NCBI GenBank assembly: GCA_025359585.1
Contig: JANYFX010000488.1
Coordinates: forward strand, 1 to 13,396
Source: Rhizobacter sp.
Lineage (GTDB): Bacteria; Pseudomonadota; Gammaproteobacteria; Burkholderiales; Burkholderiaceae_C
DNA length: 13,396 nucleotides
Reading direction: 5' to 3'
The position numbers and the translations under genes are program-made. Each line of letters begins with the position of its first letter. Positions within the stretch are counted from its first letter, which is position 1. Below, piece after piece: positions 1 to 7,501 of this stretch. Below the pieces are notes generated by a model that saw only the letters and a program-made list of their open reading frames with translations, had not been told where the DNA came from and did no database searches.

Positions 1-1272
1 TTGCCCGACGTGACCGTGGTGACGCCGGTGTGGAACGAGGCGAACGACGCGGTGCTGTTCTACGTCGGCTCACGCGGCCACCACGCCGACATCGGCGGCG
101 TGACGCCGGGTTCGATGCCGCCGTTTTCAACCCGCATCGAAGAAGAGGGCGTGCAGATCGACAACGTGAAGCTGGTCGATCGAGGCGTGCTGCGCGAGAA
201 GGAAATGCTGGACCTGCTTGCGAGCGGCACTTACCCGTCGCGTAACCCGCAGCAGAACATGGCCGACCTGAAAGCGCAGATCGCGGCCAACCAGAAGGGC
301 GTGCAGGAACTCGGCAAGATGGTCGAGCAGTTCGGCCTCGATGTCGTTCAGGCCTACATGCGCCATGTGCAGGACAACGCCGAAGAGTCGGTGCGGCGTG
401 TGATCACGAAGCTGAAAGACGGCGCCTTCACGCTGCCACTCGACAACGGCGCGCAGATCAGCGTGGCGATCCGCGTGAACGCCGCCGCGCGCACGGCACA
501 GATCGACTTCACCGGGACCTCGGCGCAACTCGTCAACAACTTCAACGCGCCCACCGCCGTGTGCATGGCCGCCGTGTTGTACGTGTTCCGCACGCTGGTC
601 AACGACGACATTCCGCTCAACGCAGGGTGCCTGAAGCCGCTCGAAGTCATCATCCCCGACGGCTCGATGCTGAACCCGCACCCGCCCGCCTCCGTCGTGG
701 CGGGCAACGTCGAAACCTCGACCTGCATCACCAACGCGCTCTACGGCGCACTCGGCGCGATGGCCGCCGGCCAGTGCACGATGAACAACTTCACCTTCGG
801 CAACGAGCGCTACCAGTACTACGAAACGATTTCCGGCGGCAGCGGCGCCGGGCCTGACTTCGACGGCACCTCGGTCGTGCAGACCCACATGACCAACTCG
901 CGCCTCACCGACCCCGAGGTGCTGGAATTCCGATTCCCGGTGCGGCTCGACAGTTACGCGATCCGCGCCGGTTCGGGTGGCGCAGGCTTGCACAAGGGTG
1001 GCGACGGTGGCGTGCGCCGCGTGCGTTTCCTGGAGCCGATGACCGCGTCGATCCTGTCGAACGGACGCCATGCCGGCGCCTTCGGCCTGGCCGGCGGTGC
1101 GGCCGGCCAGCCGGGCATCAACCGGGTCGAGCGGGCCGACGGCCGGCGCGAGGCGCTCGATCACATCGGCTCGGTCGCGATGGGGCTGGGAGACGTGTTC
1201 GTGATTGAAACACCGGGCGGTGGAGGTTACGGGCAAGCCCCTGGCTTTGAAAAACCGGGCGCGGGGCTGTAA
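1..1272 (+). CDS. 5-oxoprolinase / hydantoinase-B family enzyme, C-terminal part (5' truncated by window)
   Basis: The reading frame is open from base 1 and ends at TAA 1270-1272, giving 423 residues. The leading TTG is probably an internal Leu, because the first residues read as the middle of a conserved block. Residues 24-33 (SRGHHADIGG), followed by TPGSMPP, are a hallmark of hydantoinase B / the C-terminal half of ATP-dependent 5-oxoprolinase. The C-terminus carries the usual glycine-rich PGGGGYG. Family members hydrolyse 5-oxoproline to glutamate, or hydantoins or related cyclic amides, using ATP in the cytoplasm. A fused A+B 5-oxoprolinase is about 1200 residues, so roughly a third is visible here. 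The sequence cannot show whether the gene is a fused oxoprolinase or a separate HyuB subunit. A 91-base gap containing a dyad separates it from the bufferin operon, so it is likely a separate unit. Confidence 0.9.
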   Translation: MPDVTVVTPVWNEANDAVLFYVGSRGHHADIGGVTPGSMPPFSTRIEEEGVQIDNVKLVDRGVLREKEMLDLLASGTYPSRNPQQNMADLKAQIAANQKGVQELGKMVEQFGLDVVQAYMRHVQDNAEESVRRVITKLKDGAFTLPLDNGAQISVAIRVNAAARTAQIDFTGTSAQLVNNFNAPTAVCMAAVLYVFRTLVNDDIPLNAGCLKPLEVIIPDGSMLNPHPPASVVAGNVETSTCITNALYGALGAMAAGQCTMNNFTFGNERYQYYETISGGSGAGPDFDGTSVVQTHMTNSRLTDPEVLEFRFPVRLDSYAIRAGSGGAGLHKGGDGGVRRVRFLEPMTASILSNGRHAGAFGLAGGAAGQPGINRVERADGRREALDHIGSVAMGLGDVFVIETPGGGGYGQAPGFEKPGAGL

Positions 1273-1276
1273 GAAT

Positions 1277-1307
1277 GGCGACCTGGCCCCGACACATGCA
1301 GGTCGCC
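1277..1307. promoter_or_regulatory. Perfect 9-bp inverted repeat between oxoprolinase gene and bufA
   Basis: GGCGACCTG (1277-1285) and CAGGTCGCC (1299-1307) are exact reverse complements separated by 13 bases. The repeat starts five bases after the oxoprolinase stop codon and ends 56 bases before the bufA start. No T-tract follows the second arm, so it does not look like a canonical intrinsic terminator. It could be a terminator of the weak type common in GC-rich genomes, or an operator for a dimeric regulator of bufA. The repeat is directly visible; its role is inferred. Confidence 0.5.
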
Positions 1308-1351
1308 GATCGACGTGCTGAATCCGGTCGACAAGCAACCCCTTCATCTTC

Positions 1352-1356
1352 AGGAG
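1352..1356 (+). promoter_or_regulatory. Shine-Dalgarno site of bufA
   Basis: AGGAG lies 7 bases before ATG 1364. It is the strongest ribosome binding site in the window, which fits high expression of the small precursor peptide relative to the downstream enzymes. Confidence 0.8.
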
Positions 1357-1363
1357 AAACTTC

Positions 1364-1642
1364 ATGAACCAACGCCTCATCGTCTCGTCCGCCCTGGCCT
1401 CCGTCCTCGCCATGGGCATGCTCACGAGCGTTCACGCGGCCGACGACAACGGCAAGGAAAAGTGCTACGGCGTCGCCAAGGCCGGTGCCAACGACTGCGC
1501 CAACCTGTCGGGTTCGCACTCCTGCGCCGGCCAATCGAAGAACGCCATGGGCGTGGACGAGTGGAACTACGTCGCCAAGGGCACCTGCGCCAAGATGGGC
1601 GGCAAGAGCGCAGAAGAAGCCAAGATGGCCATGAAGAAGTAA
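1364..1642 (+). CDS. bufA: Bufferin-type precursor peptide, DUF2282 family (BufA1-like)
   Basis: This is a 92-residue secreted peptide. Residues 1-25 form a signal peptide with a short basic start (MNQR), a hydrophobic core and a VHA cleavage motif before ADDNGK. The mature part has four cysteines, C34, C45, C54 and C75. The first two sit in the DUF2282 signature KCYGVAKAGANDCA, and C54 lies in HSCAGQSKNA. Bufferins are ribosomal peptides whose cysteines are converted to thiooxazole groups by a DUF692 oxygenase and then bind copper; they are reported to help bacteria under copper excess. The next three genes are the known modification and accessory set in the usual order, which makes the call firm. 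The start is fixed by AGGAG 7 bases upstream. The rest of the mature chain is Lys/Ala/Gly-rich with a basic tail. Which cysteines are modified cannot be read from the sequence. Confidence 0.92.
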   Translation: MNQRLIVSSALASVLAMGMLTSVHAADDNGKEKCYGVAKAGANDCANLSGSHSCAGQSKNAMGVDEWNYVAKGTCAKMGGKSAEEAKMAMKK

Positions 1643-1646
1643 AGCC

Positions 1647-2597
1647 TTGCCGGTCGCGCGCCCCATGCCGTCGCCCGTCACCGAAGCTGCAGGCTCGGCG
1701 AGGCGTGCGCAGGGGCTGGCCGGCGATGCGGACGGTGCGGGCGCCGCGGACGTGGCGGGTGTGGGCATCGGCTTGCGCCAGCCGCACTACGCCGAAGTCT
1801 TCCACGCACCACCGCCGCTCGGCTTCGTCGAAGTTCATTCCGAGAACTTCTTCGCCGACGGCGGTGCCGCGTTGGCGGTGCTGCATCGCGCCCGCGCGAT
1901 CTATCCCGTGAGCCTGCACGGTGTCGGCCTGGCACTCGGCTCGGCCGCCGGGCTCGACCCCTGGCACCTCGACCGGCTCGAACGGCTGGTGCAGCGCATC
2001 GAGCCCGCTCGGGTTTCCGACCACGCGTGCTTCGCGCGCGCCGTGCTCGCGCCCGGCCAGAGCGTCGTTCACGCCAACGACCTGCTGCCGATCGCGTTCA
2101 CCGATGCATCGCTCGCCATCATGGTGGCCCATGTCACGCAGGTGCAAGAGCGCTTGCGCAGGCCGATGCTGGTCGAGAACCTGTCGTCCTACGTTTCCTT
2201 CGCCGACGACTCGATGAGCGAGCCGGAATTTTTTGCGCAGCTCTGCCGGCGCAGCGGCTGCGGCATGCTGCTCGATGTCAACAACATCATGGTCAACGCG
2301 CTCAATGCCGGCGCGCCCGATCCGCTCGAAGCGTGCTGCGCGTTCATCGACGCTTTGCCGCTCGGCATCGTCGGCGAGATTCACCTGGCGGGTTATGTCG
2401 ATGCCGGCGAGATCGTCATCGACGACCACGGCAGCCGCGTGCGCCCCGAGGTATGGCGTGTCTACGAACATGCGCTCGACCGCTTCGGGGCGGTGCCCAC
2501 GCTGGTCGAATGGGACACTGCGTTGCCCGCGCTCGACGTGCTGCTGGGCGAGGCCGCTCACGCGTCGCGTTTGATGGCGCAGGCCGCGCCGCGATGA
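1647..2597 (+). CDS. bufB: DUF692 multinuclear non-heme iron oxygenase, bufferin maturase (BufB-like, MbnB/TglH superfamily)
   Basis: The product has 316 residues from TTG 1647, or 310 from ATG 1665. A GAAGAAG stretch 7 bases before the TTG favours the longer start; nothing like a ribosome site precedes the ATG. The TIM-barrel family ligand motifs are all present: H47 in RQPHYAE, E62/E66/N67 in VEVHSENFF, H91 in SLHG, D125/H126 in SDHACF, H142/N144, E177/N178 in VENLSSY, D210/N212/N213 in LLDVNN, E244/H246 in GEIHLAGY, D260/H261, and E288 in VEWD. Family members bind two or three irons and rearrange peptide cysteines, for example MbnB in methanobactin and TglH in thiaglutamate synthesis. Here the expected role is forming thiooxazoles on BufA in the cytoplasm with BufC. 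About 35 residues before the conserved GIGLR start are low-complexity and unlike the family. It follows bufA by 4 bases and overlaps bufC by 4. Confidence 0.92.
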   Translation: MPVARPMPSPVTEAAGSARRAQGLAGDADGAGAADVAGVGIGLRQPHYAEVFHAPPPLGFVEVHSENFFADGGAALAVLHRARAIYPVSLHGVGLALGSAAGLDPWHLDRLERLVQRIEPARVSDHACFARAVLAPGQSVVHANDLLPIAFTDASLAIMVAHVTQVQERLRRPMLVENLSSYVSFADDSMSEPEFFAQLCRRSGCGMLLDVNNIMVNALNAGAPDPLEACCAFIDALPLGIVGEIHLAGYVDAGEIVIDDHGSRVRPEVWRVYEHALDRFGAVPTLVEWDTALPALDVLLGEAAHASRLMAQAAPR

Positions 2598-3406
2598 GCC
2601 TGCAACCACCGCCCGAGCCGCGCGAAGCGCTGCGCCAGCGTCTGTTGCTCGCCGCGTTCGCAGCGCCAGCGGGCAGTGCCGCGCCCGGGCTCTCGATCCG
2701 CGAGCCGCAGATGCGTGCGCTGCGCGGTCTGGAGGCGTATCGGGCGAATGCCGAAGCCCTCGCCGAGCGCGCCTTGAGCGCCGTCTTCGCGACCGTGCAG
2801 CCGATGGTCGGCGAAGAAAACTTCGGTCGGCTCGCGCGCGAGTTCTGGCAAGCCCGGCCACCCGAGCGTGGCGACATGGGCGAGTGGGGCGAAGCCTTTC
2901 CGGCGTGGCTCGGCACGCACGCAGCGATGGCGCAGTGGCCCTACCTCGGCGACTGCGCGCGGCTCGATATGGCCTTGCATCACAACGAGCGCGCGGCCGA
3001 TGCGGTGTTCGACGCGGCGTCCTTGTCGCTGCTCGAATCGACCGACCCCGAGGCGCTGGTCTTGCAGCTGATGCCCGGCACGGCCTTGCTGCTTTCGGCC
3101 TGGCCGATCGCCAGCATTCACGCGGCCCACCGTGTCGATGAAGCGCAGAGCGAAGCGGCCTTCGCCGCGGTGCGTGCCGCGCTCGACGCTCAACGCGGCG
3201 AGCCGGTTCTGGTGGTGCGCCAGGGCTGGCGCGCGGTGGTGCGTGTGCTCGGCCCGGCCGAGGCCGACTGGACCGCGAGCCTGCTGGCAGGCGCGAACCT
3301 GTCGGCCGCACTCGAGCACGCCGGCGAATCTTTCGACTTCGGCACGTGGCTCGCCACCGCCTTGCGCGAACAGTGGGTGAAAGGTGTGGCCTTGTCGAGC
3401 GACTGA
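2594..3406 (+). CDS. bufC: DUF2063 partner protein of the bufferin maturase (BufC-like)
   Basis: The product has 270 residues. It starts at ATG 2594 inside an ATGA overlap with the bufB stop, implying translational coupling. The DUF2063 N-terminal domain covers roughly residues 10-105, with GLEAYRAN at 45-52 followed by a helical run ending GEENFGRLAREFW. A second family motif, YLGDCARLD, is at 117-125. The rest is a mixed C-terminal domain with no catalytic motif I recognise. DUF2063 was first annotated as a putative DNA-binding domain. In DUF692 systems these proteins act as the substrate-recognition partner that presents the precursor peptide to the oxygenase, and that is the expected role here. 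No signal peptide or membrane segment is visible, so it should be cytoplasmic. Confidence 0.88.
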   Translation: MSLQPPPEPREALRQRLLLAAFAAPAGSAAPGLSIREPQMRALRGLEAYRANAEALAERALSAVFATVQPMVGEENFGRLAREFWQARPPERGDMGEWGEAFPAWLGTHAAMAQWPYLGDCARLDMALHHNERAADAVFDAASLSLLESTDPEALVLQLMPGTALLLSAWPIASIHAAHRVDEAQSEAAFAAVRAALDAQRGEPVLVVRQGWRAVVRVLGPAEADWTASLLAGANLSAALEHAGESFDFGTWLATALREQWVKGVALSSD

Positions 3407-3423
3407 GGTTCAGCTTCTCAACC

Positions 3424-3427
3424 AGGA
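3424..3427 (+). promoter_or_regulatory. Shine-Dalgarno site deciding the bufD start
   Basis: AGGA lies 7 bases before ATG 3435. It selects this start over an in-frame GTG at 3384, which lies inside bufC and would add 17 non-membrane residues. Confidence 0.6.
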
Positions 3428-3434
3428 ACACGGC

Positions 3435-3959
3435 ATGACAACTCACAACCCTCTGGCACGCCTGTGGTCCCTGACTGAACGCAGCGCGGCGGCGCTGACC
3501 TGGCTGCAGCCCGCGGCACAACTCGCGGCCCGCTGGTACCTGGCCTCGGTGTTCTTCCGTTCGGGCCTGACCAAACTGCGCGATTGGGACACCACGCTCG
3601 CGCTGTTCGCCGACGAATACCACGTGCCCCTGCTGAACCCGACCGTCGCCGCGTTCATGGGCACCGGCGCCGAGCTCGTGTTGCCGGTGTTGCTCGTGTT
3701 CGGTTTGTTCGGCCGGGTGGCAGCCCTCGGCCTCTCGGTGCTGAACGTGGTCGCGGTGCTGAGCCTGATGGACGTGCCCGACGCCGCGCTGATGGGCCAC
3801 GTCTTCTGGGGCTGCCTGCTGATCGCCTTGTTGTTGTGGGGCCCGGGGCGTTGGTCGATGGACCGATTCATGATTCCACGTTTGCGCGCCCGGGTGTTCG
3901 GCCAGCAGCCGCAGGCCGAGGCCCGATACACTGCGCCGAGCCATCCGCTGCGCCATTGA
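3435..3959 (+). CDS. bufD: DoxX-family membrane protein of the bufferin operon (BufD-like)
   Basis: The product has 174 residues with about four hydrophobic segments, near 28-45, 70-92, 94-112 and 117-137. The DoxX signature is seen in RWYLASVFFRSGLTKLRDW (about 33-51), followed by a segment with the family's acidic residue (GTGAELVLPVLLVFGL). DoxX-like proteins commonly close bufferin operons; their precise biochemical role is not settled, with redox or membrane assistance in copper handling proposed. The tail after residue 145 is basic and polar and should be cytoplasmic. The gene is 28 bases after bufC and only 11 bases before the next gene, so transcription may continue into the ynj-type cluster. 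Confidence 0.87.
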   Translation: MTTHNPLARLWSLTERSAAALTWLQPAAQLAARWYLASVFFRSGLTKLRDWDTTLALFADEYHVPLLNPTVAAFMGTGAELVLPVLLVFGLFGRVAALGLSVLNVVAVLSLMDVPDAALMGHVFWGCLLIALLLWGPGRWSMDRFMIPRLRARVFGQQPQAEARYTAPSHPLRH

Positions 3960-3970
3960 CAAGCCCCCAC

Positions 3971-5185
3971 ATGCCGCTTCGTGCCAACCTTCTCTCGCGC
4001 CGCCAGGTCATCGCCAGTGCGGCGCTTTTTCCTTGGGCGCGCAGCGCCTTCGCGGCCGACACAGCGGGCTGGGAAAAGATCGAGCGTGTCGCGCGTGGCC
4101 AGAGTGTCTACTTCAACGCCTGGGCCGGCAGCGAGCGCATCAACGCCTACCTGCAGTGGGCCGGCGCCGAGGTCGACAAACGCTTCGGCGTGAAGCTCGA
4201 ACACGTGAAGATCAGCGACACCGCCGAGGTCGTCAAGCGCGTGCGCGCCGAGAAACAAGCGGGGCGCGTCGCCGACGGCTCGGTCGATGCGGTCTGGATC
4301 AACGGCGAGAACTTCGGCGCGATGAAACGCGAGGCGATGCTGTTCGGTCCCTTCGCCGAGTCTTTGCCGAGCTATGCGGGCGTCGACACGCTCGGCAAGC
4401 CGACGACGCGCGTCGACTTTTCGGAAGCCGTGGCCGGCATGGAAGCGCCCTGGGGCATGGCCCAGCTGACCTTCTACGCCGACGCGAAACGTGTGCCGCA
4501 GCCACCGCGCAGCGTTGCCGAACTGCTCGAATTCGCGCGCAAGAACCCGGGCCGCACCACCTACCCGAAGCCGCCGAACTTTCACGGCACGACCTTCGTG
4601 AAACAGGTGCTGCTCGAAGTCTCGGCCGACCGCAAACCGTTCTATGCGCCGGTGCCGGGCGAAGGGTTCGACGCCTTGACCGCGCCGCTGTGGCGCACGC
4701 TCGATGCCTTGCACCCATCGCAGTGGCGCCAAGGCAAGCAGTTTCCGGCCCACAACGCCGCCATGCGCCAGATGCTGGCCGATGGCGAGCTGCTGACCTG
4801 CCTGACCTTCAACCCCAACGAAGCCGCCAACGAGATCGCCGCGAAACGCCTGCCCGACACGGTCACGAGCTGGCAACACAGCGCCGGCACGATCGGCAAC
4901 ACGCACTTCATCGCGGTCCCTTTCAATGCACGCGCCAAGGAAGGCGCGCAGGTGCTGATCAACTTCCTGCTCTCGCCGCAGGCCCAGGCGCGCAAGGCCG
5001 ACATCCGCTTCTGGGGCGACCCGACCGTGCTCGCCGTCGAGCGGCTCGGCGCGGCCGACAAGGCCTTGTTCAACGACAGCGCTGCGCCCGGTTCGGTGCT
5101 GGCACCCGCGCCCGCCTTGCCCGAGCCGCACGCCTCGTGGGTGCCGGCGCTCGAACGCGAGTGGTTGCGTCGTTACGGTCAGTGA
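3971..5185 (+). CDS. ynjB: ABC transporter periplasmic substrate-binding protein, YnjB-like
   Basis: The product is 404 residues, close to E. coli YnjB (about 390). The N-terminus has a twin-arginine type signal, SRRQVIAS at 9-16, a short hydrophobic stretch, and AFA cleavage before ADTAGW (mature from about residue 29). The mature chain has the features of the iron/thiamine-type binding protein fold: FNAWAGSERINAYLQW near 50-65, GSVDAVWINGENFGAMK near 105, and a C-terminal block containing FNPNEAANEIA and GNTHFIAVPFNA that I associate with YnjB. The permease and ATPase follow directly, so the three form one importer. The substrate is unknown; thiamine and iron are only analogies from fold relatives. 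No ribosome site precedes ATG 3971, though a possible weak -10 (TACACT, 3927-3932) lies about 40 bases upstream. The gene may therefore have its own promoter or rely on read-through from bufD. Confidence 0.88.
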   Translation: MPLRANLLSRRQVIASAALFPWARSAFAADTAGWEKIERVARGQSVYFNAWAGSERINAYLQWAGAEVDKRFGVKLEHVKISDTAEVVKRVRAEKQAGRVADGSVDAVWINGENFGAMKREAMLFGPFAESLPSYAGVDTLGKPTTRVDFSEAVAGMEAPWGMAQLTFYADAKRVPQPPRSVAELLEFARKNPGRTTYPKPPNFHGTTFVKQVLLEVSADRKPFYAPVPGEGFDALTAPLWRTLDALHPSQWRQGKQFPAHNAAMRQMLADGELLTCLTFNPNEAANEIAAKRLPDTVTSWQHSAGTIGNTHFIAVPFNARAKEGAQVLINFLLSPQAQARKADIRFWGDPTVLAVERLGAADKALFNDSAAPGSVLAPAPALPEPHASWVPALEREWLRRYGQ

Positions 5186-6861
5186 GCCCGTGGACACGCG
5201 GCCCGGGTGTCGCAGGCGTCCGCACGCGCTGGCTGTTTTTGCTCGTGCCTTTGTTGCTGTTCGCGCTGCCCTTGGCGGGCGCGCTGCTGCTCGGCCTGTC
5301 CAGTGCGTTCGACGCTTCGGGTTGGCGTTTGATGATCGACGATTCGCAGCTCTGCGCGGGCCTGCGCCTGAGCCTGTGGGTGGGCAGCGCGAGCCTGTTG
5401 CTCAGTGCGGCGAGCACGCTCTGGCTGGTCACGTATTTGCACGGCAGCGTGGCCTGGCAGCGTGTGCAAGCTGGCCTCGGCGCCGTGCTCGCGTTGCCGC
5501 ACGCCGCGTTCGCCGTGGGCCTGGGCCTGTTGTTGATGCCGAGCGGTTTGCCGGCACGTTTGCTCGCGCTGGTCACCGGCTGGAGCTCACCGCCGGATGT
5601 GGCCACCGTGCAAGACCGTTTCGGCCTCGCGTTGATCGCCGGCCTGGTGCTGAAAGAAGTGCCGTTCCTGTTGTGGAACGTGCTCGCGCTGCTGCAGCGG
5701 GCCGGGCAGGGCGCACAACTCGAACGCCAGTTGCAGGTCGGTGCGAGCTTTGGCTACGCGGCGCGCAGCGTGTGGTGGCGCGTGCTGTGGCCGCAGCTGC
5801 TGCCGCGCCTGGCGCTGCCTTTGCTTGCGGTCTGGGCCTATGGCCTCACGGTCGTCGACATGGCTCTGGTACTCGGGCCGACCCAGCCGCCCACGCTTGC
5901 GGTGCTGGCCTGGGGCTGGCTGCTCGACGCCGACGCGCTCGTCAACCGGCAGGGTGCGAGCGCGGCGTTGCTGCTCACGCTGATGACGTTCGCCGGTGCA
6001 CTGGTCGCGCTGCTGGCGTGGCGCGTCGTGCGGCCGGTCTGGCGGCGGCGCAGTGTGCGCGGCGACCGCGCGCCTTGGCGCGGCCCGAGCGTGGCGCCGC
6101 GCCGCGTGGCGTTCTTCGCCGCCTGCGTTTACGGCGTTGTGCTGTTGCTGCTGCTGTTCACGTCGTTCGTCGGCGTCTGGTCGTTCCCGTCCTTGCTGCC
6201 GCAACTGTGGAGCGCCGAGGCCTGGTCGAGCCCGGCACGCGGCGCATCGACCGTGGGCCTGACCGCCTGGCTCGCGCTGTGCTCGGCCGCGAGCGGCCTC
6301 GTGGTTGCGGTGCTGTGGCTCGAGAACACCCCCGCGCATTGGGACACGCGTGCCGCGCCTTGGGTGTTCGCGCCGATGCTGGTGCCGGGCGTGTTGTTCG
6401 TCGCCGGCCTGTACCGCCTGACGCTGTGGCTCGGCATCGACGGCCGCTTCACAGGCCTGTGGTTGGCGCACGGCCTGTTCACCGCACCGTATGCGCTGGT
6501 GGCGCTGGCGCCGGCCTACCGTGGCTTCGACGTACGCTACCAGCAGACCGCACACGCGCTCGGCCGCACCCAGGCCGCGTTCCTGTGGCGCATCAAATGG
6601 CCGATGCTCGCAGCACCCATCGCCGCCGCATTCGCGGTGGCCTTTGCCGTCAGCGTCACGCAGTACTTGAGCACGCAGTTCGTCGGCGCCGGGCGCTACG
6701 CCACCCTCACCACCGAAGCGATCACGCTGGCCTCGGGCGGGCAGCGCAGCGCACTCGCGGCCTTCGCGTTGATGCAGGCGCTGTTGCCCGCGCTGGTGTT
6801 CGGCGCTGCGCTGTGGGTCGGGCAATGGCACGCGCGCCGAACCGGTGACCTTCATGCTTGA
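5182..6861 (+). CDS. ynjC: ABC transporter permease, double-length, YnjC-like
   Basis: The start is set at GTG 5182, overlapping the ynjB stop as GTGA, giving 559 residues. The frame is open further upstream, but that part lies inside ynjB and does not encode a membrane protein. The chain is two fused permease units of about 280 residues, each rich in hydrophobic segments. Each has an EAA-type cytoplasmic loop that docks to the ATPase: near residue 187 (GASFGYAARSVWWRVLWP) and near 457 (AHALGRTQAAFLWRIKWP). The FbpB/ThiP-like layout matches E. coli YnjC (about 510 residues). It forms the inner-membrane channel for the ligand delivered by the upstream binding protein. Its stop overlaps the next start by 8 bases. 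Confidence 0.9.
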   Translation: MSPWTRGPGVAGVRTRWLFLLVPLLLFALPLAGALLLGLSSAFDASGWRLMIDDSQLCAGLRLSLWVGSASLLLSAASTLWLVTYLHGSVAWQRVQAGLGAVLALPHAAFAVGLGLLLMPSGLPARLLALVTGWSSPPDVATVQDRFGLALIAGLVLKEVPFLLWNVLALLQRAGQGAQLERQLQVGASFGYAARSVWWRVLWPQLLPRLALPLLAVWAYGLTVVDMALVLGPTQPPTLAVLAWGWLLDADALVNRQGASAALLLTLMTFAGALVALLAWRVVRPVWRRRSVRGDRAPWRGPSVAPRRVAFFAACVYGVVLLLLLFTSFVGVWSFPSLLPQLWSAEAWSSPARGASTVGLTAWLALCSAASGLVVAVLWLENTPAHWDTRAAPWVFAPMLVPGVLFVAGLYRLTLWLGIDGRFTGLWLAHGLFTAPYALVALAPAYRGFDVRYQQTAHALGRTQAAFLWRIKWPMLAAPIAAAFAVAFAVSVTQYLSTQFVGAGRYATLTTEAITLASGGQRSALAAFALMQALLPALVFGAALWVGQWHARRTGDLHA

Positions 6862-7501
6862 GCTGAACGACATTCAGATCGAGACCGCGGGCCGTGTGCT
6901 GGTGCGGCAGCTGTCGGCGCGCGTGGCTGCCGGCGAGGTGCTGGCGGTGATGGGCGAGAGCGGTTCGGGCAAGTCGTCGCTGCTCGCCTACCTGTGCGGC
7001 ACGCTCGCGCCGGGGCTGATCGGGCGCGGTGAAATCCGGCTCTTCGGCGAGCCGATTCACGGTTTGCCGACGGCCCGGCGCCGGGTTGCGATCCTGTTCC
7101 AGGACGACCTCTTGTTCCCGCACCTGAACGTGCAGGACAACCTGCTGTTCGCGCTGCCGGCAGCGCGGGGTGCAAGCCGCGCCGAGCGGCTCGCCAAGGC
7201 CCATGCCGCGCTTGCCGAGGCGGGCCTCGCAGGCTACGGCGAACGTTCGGTGCACACGCTCTCGGGCGGCCAGCGCGCGCGTGTCTCGGTGCTGCGTGCC
7301 TTGCTCGCCGAGCCGTGCGCGGTGTTGCTCGACGAACCTTTTTCACGCCTCGACACGGCGCTGCGCGAGCGCTTTCGCAGCTTCGTGTTCGAGCGCCTTC
7401 GCGCGCAGGCCATTCCTGCGGTGCTGGTCACGCACGACCCGCAAGATGTGCCCCCCGGCGCGCAGTGCATTGGCCTGACGAGCGAGGCCGAGCGTGTTTG
7501 A
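6854..7501 (+). CDS. ynjD: ABC transporter ATP-binding protein, YnjD-like
   Basis: The product has 215 residues from ATG 6854; an in-frame GTG at 6845 would add three residues. E. coli YnjD is nearly the same size. All ATPase motifs are intact: Walker A GESGSGKS (34-41), Q-loop Q83 in LFQDDLLFPHLNV, signature LSGGQ (136-140), Walker B LLDE with D160/E161 and D-loop SRLD, and H-loop H194 in VTHDPQD. It powers import through the upstream permease from the cytoplasmic face. It overlaps the permease gene by 8 bases and the following transferase gene by 8 bases. The short length, without a C-terminal regulatory domain, is typical of this subgroup. Confidence 0.93.
   Translation: MLELNDIQIETAGRVLVRQLSARVAAGEVLAVMGESGSGKSSLLAYLCGTLAPGLIGRGEIRLFGEPIHGLPTARRRVAILFQDDLLFPHLNVQDNLLFALPAARGASRAERLAKAHAALAEAGLAGYGERSVHTLSGGQRARVSVLRALLAEPCAVLLDEPFSRLDTALRERFRSFVFERLRAQAIPAVLVTHDPQDVPPGAQCIGLTSEAERV

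Noticed and set aside
127..1425. 432-residue minus-strand open frame opposite the oxoprolinase gene
   Set aside because: Low-complexity Arg/His/Val composition and no domain; opposite a clearly real hydantoinase-B sequence.
1422..3962. 846-residue open frame on the minus strand opposite the bufferin genes
   Set aside because: The translation is Arg/His/Ala-rich with no recognisable domain. The + strand genes here have complete family motifs, so this is a shadow of GC-rich codon bias.
4033..5181. Long N-terminal extension of the permease frame overlapping ynjB
   Set aside because: The extension is Arg-rich and non-membrane. The membrane protein begins just after GTG 5182, which makes a GTGA overlap with ynjB.
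3443..5197. 584-residue minus-strand open frame opposite bufD and ynjB
   Set aside because: Arg/Gly/His-rich shadow frame with no motif, antisense to two recognisable genes.
3971..7501. Thiamine (ThiBPQ) or ferric iron (FbpABC) transporter
   Set aside because: Fold and permease layout are similar, but the binding protein resembles YnjB and the neighbours (CDP-alcohol transferase, TVP38 domain) match the ydj/ynj neighbourhood, so no substrate is assigned.
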